Source of the DNA: Clostridium saccharoperbutylacetonicum N1-4(HMT)
GTDB lineage: Bacteria; Bacillota; Clostridia; Clostridiales; Clostridiaceae
Length of the DNA stretch: 64,000 nt
Direction: 5' to 3'
NCBI RefSeq assembly: GCF_000340885.1
Contig: NC_020291.1
Coordinates: 3,533,001 to 3,597,000 of the forward strand
Position numbers and translations under genes: made by a program. A model generated the notes under the pieces. It ran no database searches and was not told the DNA's origin. It was given only the letters and a program-made list of their open reading frames with translations. Shown in pieces: positions 19,513 to 30,230 of the stretch. How positions within the stretch are numbered: the stretch's first letter is position 1; each line of letters opens with the position of its first letter.

Positions 19513-20511
19513 ATGAACAAAGAAGAATTAGATATTTACCTTAGAAGTTATATTGGACATGAATACTCTGATCTTAAAGAAATAGTAAGATATTATAATT
19601 TTCAATCTATTGATGATGCAATTACTAACATTCATAATATACAAAAAAGGAATTATCCAATTAAAGAAATAGATTCCCTAGATACATATTTTCCAAAGGA
19701 ATTTCTTTTTAAGAAACATGGACGATTTACTGCTTTTGCTCCTCACAAGCATAACTGGATTGAGTTGGCTTATATTTATTCGGGTGAGATTTCTGAAATT
19801 ATTAATGGCTCTTCAATTACTCTAAAAACTGGAGATTTGATTATCTTGGATAGAAATGTAATTCATTCAACCGATATAGCAGGATTTAATGATATAATGC
19901 TTAGCTTCATATTAAATATAGATTATTTTAACAATTCATTTTTTAGCCAATTAATGTCAAGCAATGTTATTACAAATTTTTTACTTCATTCACTTTATGA
20001 AATGCATAAATATAATACTTATTTACTTTTTCAGACAAAAGACAATGAAGATATACATAACATAATTTGTAAGTTAGCAACAGAATTTATTTCGCCTAAT
20101 ATAGGATCTGATGTAATAAAAGACAATTATATCAAAATTTTATTTACGGAATTATTGAGAATATATGACTCTGAAAATAATAAGGAAAATGATATAAATA
20201 AAAATACACAGATTTCGTTTGATATTTTGAACTATATAAAAGCTAATTATAATACAATTAATTTATCTTCTGCTGCAAAATATTTTAATTTTAATACTAA
20301 TTATTTTAGTTCTTTTGTAAAAAAGATAACAGGACTTAACTTTAAAGACTTAATTTTAAATGAAAAACTTGAAAAGTCCTCTTATCTTTTGAGAAATACA
20401 GATATGTCAATTGAATCAATATGTCAAGAAGTTAATATTAGTAATATTAATTTCTTTTATAAGAAATTTAAAGAGCGCTATAATGTGACACCTAATAAAT
20501 ATAGAAAATAG
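19513..20511 (+). CDS. AraC family transcriptional regulator
   Basis: The 332-residue protein starts after GGAGG. An N-terminal cupin-like sensor (~60-130: FAPHKHNWIELAYIYSGEI and LKTGDLIILD) is followed by a linker and a C-terminal double HTH (~235-332: AAKYFNFNTNYFSSFVKK, ICQEVNISNINFFYKKFK, VTPNKYRK). It is divergent from the celB operon and is presumably its sugar-responsive activator. Confidence 0.9.
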   Translation: MNKEELDIYLRSYIGHEYSDLKEIVRYYNFQSIDDAITNIHNIQKRNYPIKEIDSLDTYFPKEFLFKKHGRFTAFAPHKHNWIELAYIYSGEISEIINGSSITLKTGDLIILDRNVIHSTDIAGFNDIMLSFILNIDYFNNSFFSQLMSSNVITNFLLHSLYEMHKYNTYLLFQTKDNEDIHNIICKLATEFISPNIGSDVIKDNYIKILFTELLRIYDSENNKENDINKNTQISFDILNYIKANYNTINLSSAAKYFNFNTNYFSSFVKKITGLNFKDLILNEKLEKSSYLLRNTDMSIESICQEVNISNINFFYKKFKERYNVTPNKYRK

Positions 20512-20680
20512 GCAATATTATCTTACCATATTTTTCTGTAATATAAATGGTTGATTTTATTTTTATGAAAACCACGTTACACTACCTACTTCCATACTAA
20601 GATATTTATAATTAACTTACAATAACTACTATTTACTTATGTGCTATATATAGCAATACTATTGATAACTGATATTAAAA

Positions 20681-20712
20681 GACACTTATCAATGCTATAA
20701 GTGTCCTAATTG
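20681..20712 (-). terminator. Hairpin terminator-like, downstream of DUF11 remnant
   Basis: GACACTTAT (20681-20689) and ATAAGTGTC (20697-20705) form a perfect 9-bp stem. On the minus strand it is followed by TTTTAAT. It lies 28 bases beyond the last stop of the decayed gene at 20733. Confidence 0.55.
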
Positions 20713-20732
20713 ATACTTTATTATTTTTTCAA

Positions 20733-21215
20733 TTAGAGAATTACTGTTGCAGTTACCTTTATTGTTATAGTTTTTGCAAGTGGAACATCACCAACACTCA
20801 CTTTAATATTATTAGATGTTTAACTTGGATCAACACTTCCTTGAATAGTTGCTACTCCACTAACATTAAAATCAATATGGTTTGGTGTTGGATCATTTAT
20901 CACTACTGCTTTAGCTTCTTTTATACCAGTATTAGAAACTACGGTATATATAAAATTATCTCTGACCAATGCATCTTTTAACTCAAAAAAACTTTATCCA
21001 CTAAAAAACGAATCATACTCTTCCTGACTTCTTGCTATGTATATTCCCATCAATTCACTAATATTATTTTTTTTTCATCCTCTCAAATTTATTATTTGCT
21101 TCTTTTAATAATATATCATCCTGTATTAATTGTGGCCTTTGATAATTGGTAACTGTTATCTTCTCATTTTTAATGCCTGTGAAAATAATAAAAACACAAC
21201 ATTCAATTTCAAAAT
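20733..21215 (-). pseudogene. Decayed DUF11-type repeat protein
   Basis: The minus strand encodes ELKDALVRDNFIYTVVSNTG, EAKAVVINDPTPNHIDFN and GSVDPS, then an in-frame TAA, then NIKVSVGDVPLAKTITIKV. This is a typical DUF11/conserved-repeat immunoglobulin-like module of clostridial surface proteins. Upstream pieces (ISELMGIYIARSQEEYDSFF; KITVTNYQRPQLIQDDIL) are in other frames. The upstream end is fused in frame to the Tn3 transposase fragment, so a rearrangement joined the two. Confidence 0.6.
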
Positions 21216-22262
21216 TTATTTTAATTTTTTCTGGCAACTTAATATCATATAATTCAGGAATATTTTTAGTATCAAAATTATACTCTCCAAGTAAGTTGAT
21301 GTGTTCCCAGCCTAATGGAGCTATATTTTTGAGTAAACTTTCATCAAAAGTATAACTTTGTTTTAAATGATCTACAGCTTTTTGTAAATAAGTAGTATTC
21401 CAAATGATTATAGCATTAATTAAAATATTTAAAGCACTAGCTCTTTGAAACTGATCCTGTAACTCTCTTTCTCTAAATTCTCTACGTTTGACAAAGAATA
21501 TAGCTCTTGCAAGAGCATTCATGGCCTCACCTTTATTAAGTCCTCTTTGGATACGTCTTCTAAGGGATTCGATTCATTAGTTATATAATCCAAAATAAAA
21601 ATTGTTCTTTCTATTCTTCCCATTTCTCTTAAGGCTGTTGCTAAAGCATTTTGCCTTGCATAAGAACCTAACTTTCCCATTATAAGTGAACCAGTAACTT
21701 TACCTTCCCTTATGGAATGTGCCAGTCTTAACACATCATCAAAATTTTTTTCAATAATTTTAATGTTTATACGACCATTTAAAATACTTTCTATTTTAGT
21801 ATAATCACTAGCTTTTCCAATACAATATAATTTAATTTCTGATATATCTCTGATTCTAGGTGCAAACTTAAATCCTAATAAATGACTTAAGCCAAACACT
21901 TGGTCAGTATAACCAGCTGTATCTGTATAGTGTTCCTCAATATTTAAATATGTTTCATGATAAAGAAGCCCATCAATTACATGCACCGCATCTCTGGCAT
22001 TAGTATTTATTACTTTAGTATAAAATGTTGAGAATTGATCACTCACAAATCTATACATTGTCGCACCTTTACCAGTGCCATAATGAGGGTTAGCGTCAGC
22101 ATGTAAGGAATAAACACCAACTTGGACACGCATGCCATCACTTGATGAAGTGCTTCCATTCCCCCAAAATGCTGATAAAAATAGTTTATGATGATAATTA
22201 ACTAATGTTGCTTGTATTATTGATGGACAAGCATAAATATTAAGCTTCAGAACATATAGTCC
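21064..22262 (-). pseudogene. Tn3-family transposase (TnpA) C-terminal fragment, frameshifted
   Basis: The first piece (from ~22262, longest Met-initiated part 22133-21519) has AFWGNGSTSSSDGM, SLHADANPHYG and LYHETYLNIEEHYTDTAGYTD, the DDE core of Tn3 TnpA. It then slips frame near 21565. The second piece (21522-21064) has MNALARAIFFVKRREFRERE, QRASALNILINAI and PLGWEHINLLGEY, the conserved C-terminal Glu helix. The last ~70 codons no longer resemble TnpA and belong to the DUF11-type remnant. About two thirds of the N-terminal part is missing. Confidence 0.85.
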
Positions 22263-22270
22263 TGAAGCTT
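22242..22270. repeat. 9-bp inverted repeat at the truncation point of tnpA
   Basis: AAGCTTCAG (22242-22250) and CTGAAGCTT (22262-22270) flank 11 bases, exactly where recognisable TnpA coding sequence ends. It could be a small hairpin or a scar of the deletion. Confidence 0.4.
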
Positions 22271-22351
22271 AATTACTTTGACCCTGGTTACATAGATGCT
22301 GGTATTCTCCTTAATATTGTAAAAATTTAAATTTATAGCTAATTTTTTTAT

Positions 22352-22389
22352 CTTGGCATGGGTTTTGTAAGAAATGTTGGCTGTACCAC
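22352..22389. repeat. Degenerate 38-bp Tn3-type terminal repeat
   Basis: The stretch CTTGGCATGGGTTTTGT (start) to GTTGGCTGTACCAC (end) matches the copy at 26303-26340 at about 30 of 38 positions. It has the usual Tn3 outline, with CTTA-like inner end and CCCC-like outer end. It lies about 90 bases from the transposase fragment. Confidence 0.65.
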
Positions 22390-22494
22390 TTCATTAAGAA
22401 AATAGGATATATGACTTGTAATTTAGCATAAATTATTTCCATAGAAAGAGTGGTTATAAAAAACTTTCATGTTTTCATTTATGATTACATTTTC

Positions 22495-25400
22495 TTAATA
22501 CACTTTCCAAGTTCCATTATCGTATATCATTTTACTTCCTGTACTTAATTTATACCCTCTTTGCCCTGAGCCTGGTACCTGATTTTTTCCATCAGTGAAT
22601 ATTACATATGCATCTTCCCATCCATCTGGCAATGTATAGCTATATAAATTATTTCCTTCTGATTTCATTTCCACTCCTGGCCATTTCGCTACCTCTTTTA
22701 CAGGACTTTGAGTGTCATCATAAATATATAATTTTAGTGTTCCCCACCCTTGTGGCTTTCGGCAATATACAGTAGCTGCTTTGGTTTCTCCCTTTTTGGT
22801 ATAAGTATAACTCTTTATATCACTTTTCTTTCCGTCTGTCACTTTTAATGTAATAGTGATTTTATCATCAACTAGAGCATCTTTTCCTATAGTTATTACA
22901 TCTCCGTCATTGTAATTCACTTCTATTCCACCATCTATTGAATATGTTGATGATGTACTGTTTTTTGCTCCTAATGTAAGAGATAAAGAATCAGTAAAAT
23001 CACAGCTTTCTTTTGATATTGAAGCTTGTGGATTATTTTCAATTACGTAATTTTTCCACTCTCCATTATCATAAATCATAGTACTTCCATTTTCTAAACT
23101 AAACCCTGTTTGTCCTGATCCAGGAATTTGATTATTCGCATCATTAAATATTACTTTTGCATCACTAAAAGCTTTTGGTAAAGAATAGCTATATAAATCA
23201 TTTCCTTCTGATTTCATTTCTACTCCTGGCCATTTTGCTACTTCCTTTATAATTCCATCACTTTCGCTATAAATGTATACTTTTGGTGTTCCAAAGTTTC
23301 CTGGCTTTTTAAAGTATACATTTGATATAAAATTAGGGTCTTTTTTAGTATATGTGTAAGTTTGTGTTGCACTTCCGTCAGAATTTAAAGCCTTTACTGT
23401 AATGGTTGTTACACTTTCATAAGGTAGATCTTTACCTATTGTTATTACATCTCTATTTTTGAATGCTTTTTCAACTTCTCCATTAATACTATAAGTTCCT
23501 GTATCTGCTCCACTTACATTTAGGCTTAATTTTAATGTATCTTCATAATATTTCTTTGAACCTGGATGAATACTTACATCTGGAGAATTATCTGCTTTTT
23601 CAATTAAAATAACACCGTTTTTATCAGCAGTAAAAACAGCTTTTCCATTTGATACTGTAGTCATTGCTCCAGTATAAGCATCTCTTACTTTAGATCCATC
23701 ACTAAATATACTTGATACAGTTACATTTGTATCTCCAGATGCTCCTATAGCACATACAACTTTATCTGATACACCGTCTTTATTATACGTCCTTCCAAAT
23801 GTATATGGATTACTGCTTAAATCTATATTTGTACCAGATCCTACAGCTAAGTGATTAGCTCTAAATTGGCCTAGTTTTTGCCAATGTGTAAGAATAGTTG
23901 AAGCTTTACTATTTGAATTATTAAGATCACTCCAATTCATAAATGTACGATATGTTTGATCTGTATAATTACTTGAAAATCTATCCGTCCAACCTAAAGG
24001 TCTAGCAGTTTCATCTCCATAAAATATTTGTACTGTTCCTGGTGCAAGCAATAACGATGTTCCTCCATTAATTAAATTATCTCTATTATATAATTTATCG
24101 TCATGTGATGATATATAACTTAATACATCAAAATTATCATCATCATTAACTTTGCTTAATGTATCATATTTAGCTTTAATATTTGAAGTACTCACATCCT
24201 TAAAGGTAAAGTTAATCATTGAGCTAAATCCACCTTGAGTATAAAATGCATCCTTATTAACTCCATGCCCCCATGATTCTCCTACTGTCCAAAATTCTGC
24301 ATTAGGATCAAGTACCTTATCTGGATTATTAGATTTGTATTCATCAAAGGCTACTCTTGCTTCTTTATTTAAAGCTGCCCATGAATCAAGGTCAACTTGA
24401 TTTGCAGTATCGCATCTAAATCCATCTATTCCGTAATTTCTAATATAATCTGTTAACCATTTTATAACATAGTTTCTTGGTGTTCTTTTTAAATTTCTCT
24501 TTTCAAAGAATGAATTTAAACTAGCCATTTCTTTATCATATCTACCTTCTTTTTTCCACTTGTTTTCTAATAACGGTGGCAATCCTACTTCTGTTGTACT
24601 TTCGGTTTTAATGTCTGGAAGCCCAGCAAGACAGTCTGTCCATCCTGCACCTTCTGAAGCTTTAGGATATCCTGCATATCCAGCAGATGATCTTACAAAA
24701 TCTGTCCCCCACCATTTAGTGCTCCATTTTGAATCATCTAAATTATAATATTTTTTTGCTTCTACAGCTCCTCCTACAAGGTCTTTTAATGATCCATAAT
24801 AATATTTTCCCCATCCTGATGCTAATCCTCCAAATCCATATTCGTTTGCATCCTTCATAGTAGTATATCCTACATGATTTAATACAATGTCCATTACTAC
24901 ACGTATTCCTTTTGAATGAGCTGTATCAACAAATGTTTTAAAATCATCAACAGTTCCCATATTAGCATCTATATTACTATAATCTAAAGCCCAATAGCCA
25001 TGATATGAATAATATGGAAAACCCTTTCCGTTATTTTCTGCATTACCTCCATCATCGTTTCCAGAAGTAAAGCCATGAATTTGTTCATAAGGTGCAGTAA
25101 TCCAAATTGCATTTACACCTAAGTTTGTAAAATATCCATCGTTAAGTTTTTGAGTTAATCCTTTTAAATCTCCTCCTTGAAAAGCGCCTGGATTATTAGT
25201 ATAGCCTGCTTGTACATTTCCATTTTGATCTAATCCACGCCCATAAGAATGATCATTACTTGTATCGCCATTATTGAATCTATCTGTTAATTCAAAGTAT
25301 ACGGTAGCATTTTTCCATGCAAACGGTTTCTTTGAATTCGAGCTTTTAGCGCTTGATTCCGAATATTTCACTGACCCATCATTATTAATATTCACTTTTA

Positions 25401-25530
25401 GAATATTTTGTGTGCTATTGTTAGTTGATTTACCTCCATCACCTGTACTAGCACTAACCATTGTAGTACTAAATAAAGTAGCAAAAAATATAACTGATGC
25501 TACAATATTCTGAATTTTTTTTGATTTCAT
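22495..25530 (-). CDS. Secreted alpha-amylase (GH13) with two starch-binding modules
   Basis: The 1011-residue protein opens with a signal peptide (1-28, cleavage after VSA). The GH13 barrel (~70-640) has VVMDIVLNHVG, DGFRCD (nucleophile D374), GESWGHG (acid/base E418) and SSHDDK (D477 region). The size and motifs suggest the GH13_19/periplasmic-type alpha-amylase group. The C-terminus holds two repeats, each a chitobiase-like Ig module (TYSINGE.. / TYSIDGG..) followed by a CBM26-like module (VYFKKPGNFGTPKVYIY.., VYCRKPQGWGTLKLYIY..; both with VAKWPGVEMKSEG). It cleaves extracellular starch. It lies between two direct Tn3-type ends, suggesting past mobilisation. Confidence 0.93.
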   Translation of the reverse strand: MKSKKIQNIVASVIFFATLFSTTMVSASTGDGGKSTNNSTQNILKVNINNDGSVKYSESSAKSSNSKKPFAWKNATVYFELTDRFNNGDTSNDHSYGRGLDQNGNVQAGYTNNPGAFQGGDLKGLTQKLNDGYFTNLGVNAIWITAPYEQIHGFTSGNDDGGNAENNGKGFPYYSYHGYWALDYSNIDANMGTVDDFKTFVDTAHSKGIRVVMDIVLNHVGYTTMKDANEYGFGGLASGWGKYYYGSLKDLVGGAVEAKKYYNLDDSKWSTKWWGTDFVRSSAGYAGYPKASEGAGWTDCLAGLPDIKTESTTEVGLPPLLENKWKKEGRYDKEMASLNSFFEKRNLKRTPRNYVIKWLTDYIRNYGIDGFRCDTANQVDLDSWAALNKEARVAFDEYKSNNPDKVLDPNAEFWTVGESWGHGVNKDAFYTQGGFSSMINFTFKDVSTSNIKAKYDTLSKVNDDDNFDVLSYISSHDDKLYNRDNLINGGTSLLLAPGTVQIFYGDETARPLGWTDRFSSNYTDQTYRTFMNWSDLNNSNSKASTILTHWQKLGQFRANHLAVGSGTNIDLSSNPYTFGRTYNKDGVSDKVVCAIGASGDTNVTVSSIFSDGSKVRDAYTGAMTTVSNGKAVFTADKNGVILIEKADNSPDVSIHPGSKKYYEDTLKLSLNVSGADTGTYSINGEVEKAFKNRDVITIGKDLPYESVTTITVKALNSDGSATQTYTYTKKDPNFISNVYFKKPGNFGTPKVYIYSESDGIIKEVAKWPGVEMKSEGNDLYSYSLPKAFSDAKVIFNDANNQIPGSGQTGFSLENGSTMIYDNGEWKNYVIENNPQASISKESCDFTDSLSLTLGAKNSTSSTYSIDGGIEVNYNDGDVITIGKDALVDDKITITLKVTDGKKSDIKSYTYTKKGETKAATVYCRKPQGWGTLKLYIYDDTQSPVKEVAKWPGVEMKSEGNNLYSYTLPDGWEDAYVIFTDGKNQVPGSGQRGYKLSTGSKMIYDNGTWKVY

Positions 25531-26302
25531 ATTACCTCATCCTTTCCCCTAAATCTACATCAATACAATCGTTTGCACAATTAAAAAAACACCTCCTTTA
25601 CATGATACACACTTAAAAAGTACAATATTTTCATTGAGCCTTTAAGTATAGTTTACCTTTTTTGTCCTTTACTGTCAACATTAACCAAGTTAATTATAAT
25701 TATCTCTATTGCTCTTAAAAACTATATTTCGTGAGATTCTGCATCCGTTACAATTTCTATATTTACATTTTGATTATTTAAATCTTTTTTAACCTCATCA
25801 TTTAACTTTAATTTTTTATATATGCTAACTTTTTATAAATTGATTAACTTCGATATTTTAGAAACACTATAAAGCATGTTGGTGCTCCTCATTTTTAACC
25901 TTAATTTTAATTCCACTAAAACAATTAAATTCCTCTATCATTATCACATTAAATTTTAAAGTATAGAAGTTCATACAATATAACTCTAAATAAAATATAA
26001 AAAAATTACTTATTTAATATAATGATATCTCCAATAGAACCAACCAATAATGCTTCTAGGAATATATCTCCATAAAAGAATATATTTTTAGAACAATATT
26101 GGAAACCTCGAGAATAAGCTAAAAATAATCGTTATGGCACTCATGCTAAGCATAAGTAGAAACTTTATAACCCGTTTTTCGTAAGAAATATGATTTTGAA
26201 AAAATAATTAATTGAACTTTAAAAAAACAATCTGAATAGAGTACATTTCAATGAGCTTTGCCTTAACGTGATGATATTCCAAAGTTTTTACTCTTTTATT
26301 GT
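25531..26302. other. Long intergenic stretch with no intact gene
   Basis: This contains the upstream region of the amylase gene. A short minus-strand open piece at 25722-25830 encodes KLNDEVKKDLNNQNVNIEIV and a few residues to a stop, with no start. No recognisable function, RNA or repeat was found. Confidence 0.4.
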
Positions 26303-26340
26303 CTTAGCGTGGGTTTTGTCGGAAATGTTGGCGATACCCC
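26303..26340. repeat. 38-bp Tn3-family terminal inverted repeat
   Basis: Read on the minus strand it begins GGGGTATCGCCAACATTTCC and ends CACGCTAAG, the canonical 38-bp Tn3-family end (GGGG...TAAG). It is in the same orientation as the copy at 22352-22389, 3.95 kb away. No oppositely oriented partner was found in the window. Confidence 0.75.
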
Positions 26341-26396
26341 TATATTTATATGAGTATTAATCTTTATCAATAATTTCATTTGTATGAATACACCTT

Positions 26397-26560
26397 CCAT
26401 AAAACATAATGGCGAGATAGTATAAAAGAAAATGACTTTCTTAACTAAGGAAAATATTCATCTAATAGCGATATTAGTTTAACTTTCTCTTTAGTTAACC
26501 TCCTGATATAAATTTTTTGTCGTCTTGCAAGTGACACACAATATATTTATATCAGTTTTT
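26397..26560 (-). pseudogene. Possible IS110-type transposase fragment
   Basis: The minus strand reads SLARRQKIYIRRLTKEKVKL and ISLLDEYFP, then a stop, then LRKSF. This resembles the central helix region of IS110-type transposases (long basic helix followed by LLDE.FPE). Only ~50 codons remain. The assignment is tentative. Confidence 0.35.
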
Positions 26561-26579
26561 TATTTATTACAAAGTCTAA

Positions 26580-26615
26580 AACTCTTTATTACAGGAATAC
26601 TTGTAATAAAGAGTT
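26580..26615. terminator. 14-bp perfect hairpin downstream of esterase locus
   Basis: AACTCTTTATTACA (26580-26593) and its complement (26602-26615) flank the 8-nt loop GGAATACT. On the minus strand it is followed by TTAGACTTTG. It may end transcription coming from the esterase. Confidence 0.5.
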
Positions 26616-26746
26616 ATTAGTTAAAAAATAATTGCCATATTTAATCCTTAGTTTATATAAGAAATAAATTTAATTTTGTTATACTCTTTTCAAAGCTCAT
26701 TTTAATCAGTACTCAGCTAATTATATTACTTGACATAAATCCTAAC

Positions 26747-26880
26747 TCAAGACATTACATCATTGCACCCTGCTATTATAAAATTTGAATTATCCTTTGT
26801 AAATGTCCATTTTTTCCATCAAAGTTATTTTGATTATAAACTTCAACCGTGTAGCCTGCTGGTACTTTTACTGAGGATAC
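26747..26880 (-). pseudogene. Severed second half of a beta/gamma-crystallin-like domain
   Basis: Directly after the esterase stop (TAG where CAG is expected) the same frame continues VSSVKVPAGYTVEVYNQNNF. A one-base change at the run GGAAAAAATGG then shifts to WTFTKDNSNFIIAGCNDVMS and a stop at 26747. This completes a Greek-key crystallin-like module of the clostrillin type. Two lesions detach it from the enzyme. Confidence 0.7.
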
Positions 26881-27723
<843 letters not shown>

Positions 27724-27824
27724 TTAGAATTCATAATTACACTCTTTTATTAGTTTGATTTTTCTTGATTATCCCATTTTTTTCATAAAATACTTGATAA
27801 ACTTAGAAGAAAATTGCAGCTATA

Positions 27825-28015
27825 TTTGATGTTGCTGAAGTCACCATGATAATATACTAGAAACCTCACTATTTGGTATATTGAAACTTTGTTTTACTTC
27901 AAATATCTTCGTTTATTACAATATAACTACTTTATTATCACCTGTATATGCGTATATATGCGTATATATAAGTATCTGATTGTGAATTACTTGTGGCATC
28001 AACCCTATATTTGAA
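27825..28015 (-). pseudogene. Remnant of a third GH30 xylanase 3' end
   Basis: The DNA aligns with 30335-30540 of the GH30 gene: GTTGCTGAAGTCAC, ATACTAGAAACC, ATTGAAACTTTG, CAATATAACTACTTTATTAT and CCTGTATATGCG are shared. Stops and indels, including a small CGTATATATG duplication, prevent translation. It shows that the GH30 array once extended further. Confidence 0.7.
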
Positions 28016-28167
28016 AATCGACAAAGTACAGTTAATCCTTTACTAAATAAGTTGATTAACTAAAAAAACTTTATACTATTTTGTCTAGGCATTATCGCTT
28101 TTATTATAGATATCATATACATTAAAAACTTTTCTAAACTCAAAAGTAATTTTTATAATTAATACTA

Positions 28168-29787
28168 CTATCTACCCTCACCTGTTACATTAGGACTAAA
28201 CTTAAAGTAATCAAAGTCAGCATATCCACTAGTATCAGAACCAGTCGTATAATTAAAGAGAGCAAACCTATATCCTACAAACCATAATTTATAGAAAAAA
28301 TCCATTTTTAGATTGCTGCCTAACTGTGTCCATCTATTAGCATCATAGCTGTAATAGAATTTGGCTATTTGTGTATTACAATCAACATCCAACTTTAAGT
28401 ACACAATATTATTAGTAAGGTTAACAGAAGTTTCTAAGCCATCTACATTATATTGAATAAGTTTTTTAGTTCCATTATCATTTTTTACTGCTATATATCC
28501 ATATTTACTATGGAAATCAGATAATCCAGCAATCTGTCCAGATTTTATATTGGCTGCATCCAACTTGACCCATCCTGAAGATGTTGGACCTTGTATCCTC
28601 TGTGTGAGAGTATTTCTAGCTTCAAGAAGGTTAGAAGCATTGCTGGTCTTAAGCCTTAACCATCCTGGACGTTCAGAAGTAGTCCATTTTGAATTATCAG
28701 GATTGTGGTTCCATTGCCATTGAGAAAGTACATAACCCTGAGCAGAAAAATCATCATCTGTACCAGGTGATTTTATTCCATTTCCTGCTACAGGTTTGTT
28801 ATATGTTGCTGGTACTTTGACATTTACACCTATCATAGGCCAATCATTTACCCATGTAACAGGAGCAAGCTTTGGAACACGTCCAACTGCACCCTTATCT
28901 TCAAACAAAATTGCCCAATTATAGCTACCATCCTCAACCACACAAACCTGATGATTTGCACCATCATCTAAAATCACTTTTTGTTCATAAGGACCTGTGA
29001 GATTTTTAGACCTCCATGCTTTTTCTATACGTTGATAGGGTCCACTCTCCTTTACAGGTGTTGAAAGTATATAATAATAGCCATTTTTCTTAAATATTCT
29101 ATTACCATCATGACTACTACCGCCATCAAAAATTTTCTTGCTTATTCCTCCAGCTTTGACAGATTTACAATCTGCATTTAGCTCTGTTACATTACATCCG
29201 CCATTAACAAGATACACTCTTCCATCAGTATCAAAGAAAAGGTCTGCATCATGAGCATATCCTATACCTTTAATTTCTGTAAAATCCCAGCCTCCAAAGT
29301 CCATTGGAGCATTCCTTGTACATACAAAGGTTTTACCCAAGTCAAGAGAAGAAAAAGTAGCATAAAACTTACCATTATGATACTTTAAACTTGGTGCCCA
29401 ACACCCATGACTGTATACATTTTTTCCACCTGATAAATTATAGGCATCTGCATGTGCTTGATCAATGCCACTCATACCTACGTCAATACGATCATATGCA
29501 TATGAACAAATCTCCCAGTTTACAAGATCTTGTGACTTCAGAATAGGGAGACCTGGCATATAATTAATACTAGAACATTCCATATAATAGGTTGACCCTA
29601 CTTTAATAACACAGTTATCTGGATAATCAGCATACATAACAGGATTTTGATAAGTTCCATTTCCTAGATCTGAGGTATATGCATTGGCCGGTAAAGCTAG
29701 TGCTGCTAGTAATATACATGCTAACATCGACATAGAAATTAACTTATTGAAAGAAATTTTTCTTTTGTATAGTCTATTTCTTAACAT
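28168..29787 (-). CDS. Secreted glycoside hydrolase family 43 (beta-xylosidase/arabinofuranosidase type)
   Basis: The 539-residue protein starts with a signal peptide (~1-36, ALPANA). The five-bladed propeller begins GTYQNPVMYADYPDNCV with the catalytic-base Asp, continues GCWAPSLKYHNGKFYATFS, and has AHDADLFFDTDGRVYLV for the pKa-modulating Asp. The C-terminal ~190 residues form a DUF1349-like beta-sandwich (GYVLSQWQWNHNPDNSKWT, WVKLDAANIKSGQIAGLS). It probably trims xylose or arabinose from xylo-oligosaccharides outside the cell. Confidence 0.88.
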   Translation of the reverse strand: MLRNRLYKRKISFNKLISMSMLACILLAALALPANAYTSDLGNGTYQNPVMYADYPDNCVIKVGSTYYMECSSINYMPGLPILKSQDLVNWEICSYAYDRIDVGMSGIDQAHADAYNLSGGKNVYSHGCWAPSLKYHNGKFYATFSSLDLGKTFVCTRNAPMDFGGWDFTEIKGIGYAHDADLFFDTDGRVYLVNGGCNVTELNADCKSVKAGGISKKIFDGGSSHDGNRIFKKNGYYYILSTPVKESGPYQRIEKAWRSKNLTGPYEQKVILDDGANHQVCVVEDGSYNWAILFEDKGAVGRVPKLAPVTWVNDWPMIGVNVKVPATYNKPVAGNGIKSPGTDDDFSAQGYVLSQWQWNHNPDNSKWTTSERPGWLRLKTSNASNLLEARNTLTQRIQGPTSSGWVKLDAANIKSGQIAGLSDFHSKYGYIAVKNDNGTKKLIQYNVDGLETSVNLTNNIVYLKLDVDCNTQIAKFYYSYDANRWTQLGSNLKMDFFYKLWFVGYRFALFNYTTGSDTSGYADFDYFKFSPNVTGEGR

Positions 29788-29899
29788 AATAAAACCTCCT
29801 CTTGATTTTTCATCTTTATTTTTGCTCTACTCTTAGCCTTTAAACGTCAGTATATTGATTTGAAAAAATGATAACGAAAGTATAAACTTTTGGTATCCT

Positions 29900-30010
29900 C
29901 TTTTTCAAGAATCATTTTAATCAGTAGTTAGCTGTTTATAATACCTGGCATAAATCTTAACTTATGACATTACATCATTGCAGCCTGTTGCTAAAAAATT
30001 TGTTGAGCTA
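29900..30010 (-). repeat. Second decayed copy of the crystallin-module 3' end
   Basis: The bases match 26690-26790, including CATTTTAATCAGTA, CATAAATC, GACATTACATCATTGCA and CCTG. Translation of the minus strand gives SNFLATGCNDVMS and a stop, the same ending as the module behind the esterase. A second gene with this tail therefore once stood between the GH30 and GH43 genes. Confidence 0.65.
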
Positions 30011-30100
30011 TTAATATATAATTTTGAAATATACACTAGTAGCTCCATAGCCACAATTCTATCTAGTTATGACTTTAAATTTGCAAATTTTACAGTTTCA

Positions 30101-30170
30101 AGGTCTTGTAATTGACAGCTGAAGCTGTCAATCAGACCTCTGAACTTCAATAATTAACTTCATTATTGAA
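30101..30170 (-). terminator. Two hairpins downstream of GH30
   Basis: AGGTCT...AGACCT encloses ATTGACAGC-TGAA-GCTGTCAAT (30101-30139). It is followed by TTCAATAAT / ATTATTGAA (30146-30170). The pair lies ~60 bases after the GH30 stop and probably ends its transcript. Confidence 0.6.
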
Positions 30171-30230
30171 TGTATGATATTTCATACTCCTTGAGTTTCT
30201 GTAGCTAAATCACTTATTATTAAAATAGTG

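Noticed and set aside
29866..29884. CcpA (cre) site near the GH43 gene
   Set aside because: TGATAACGAAAGTA fits only part of the consensus and similar partial matches are expected by chance.
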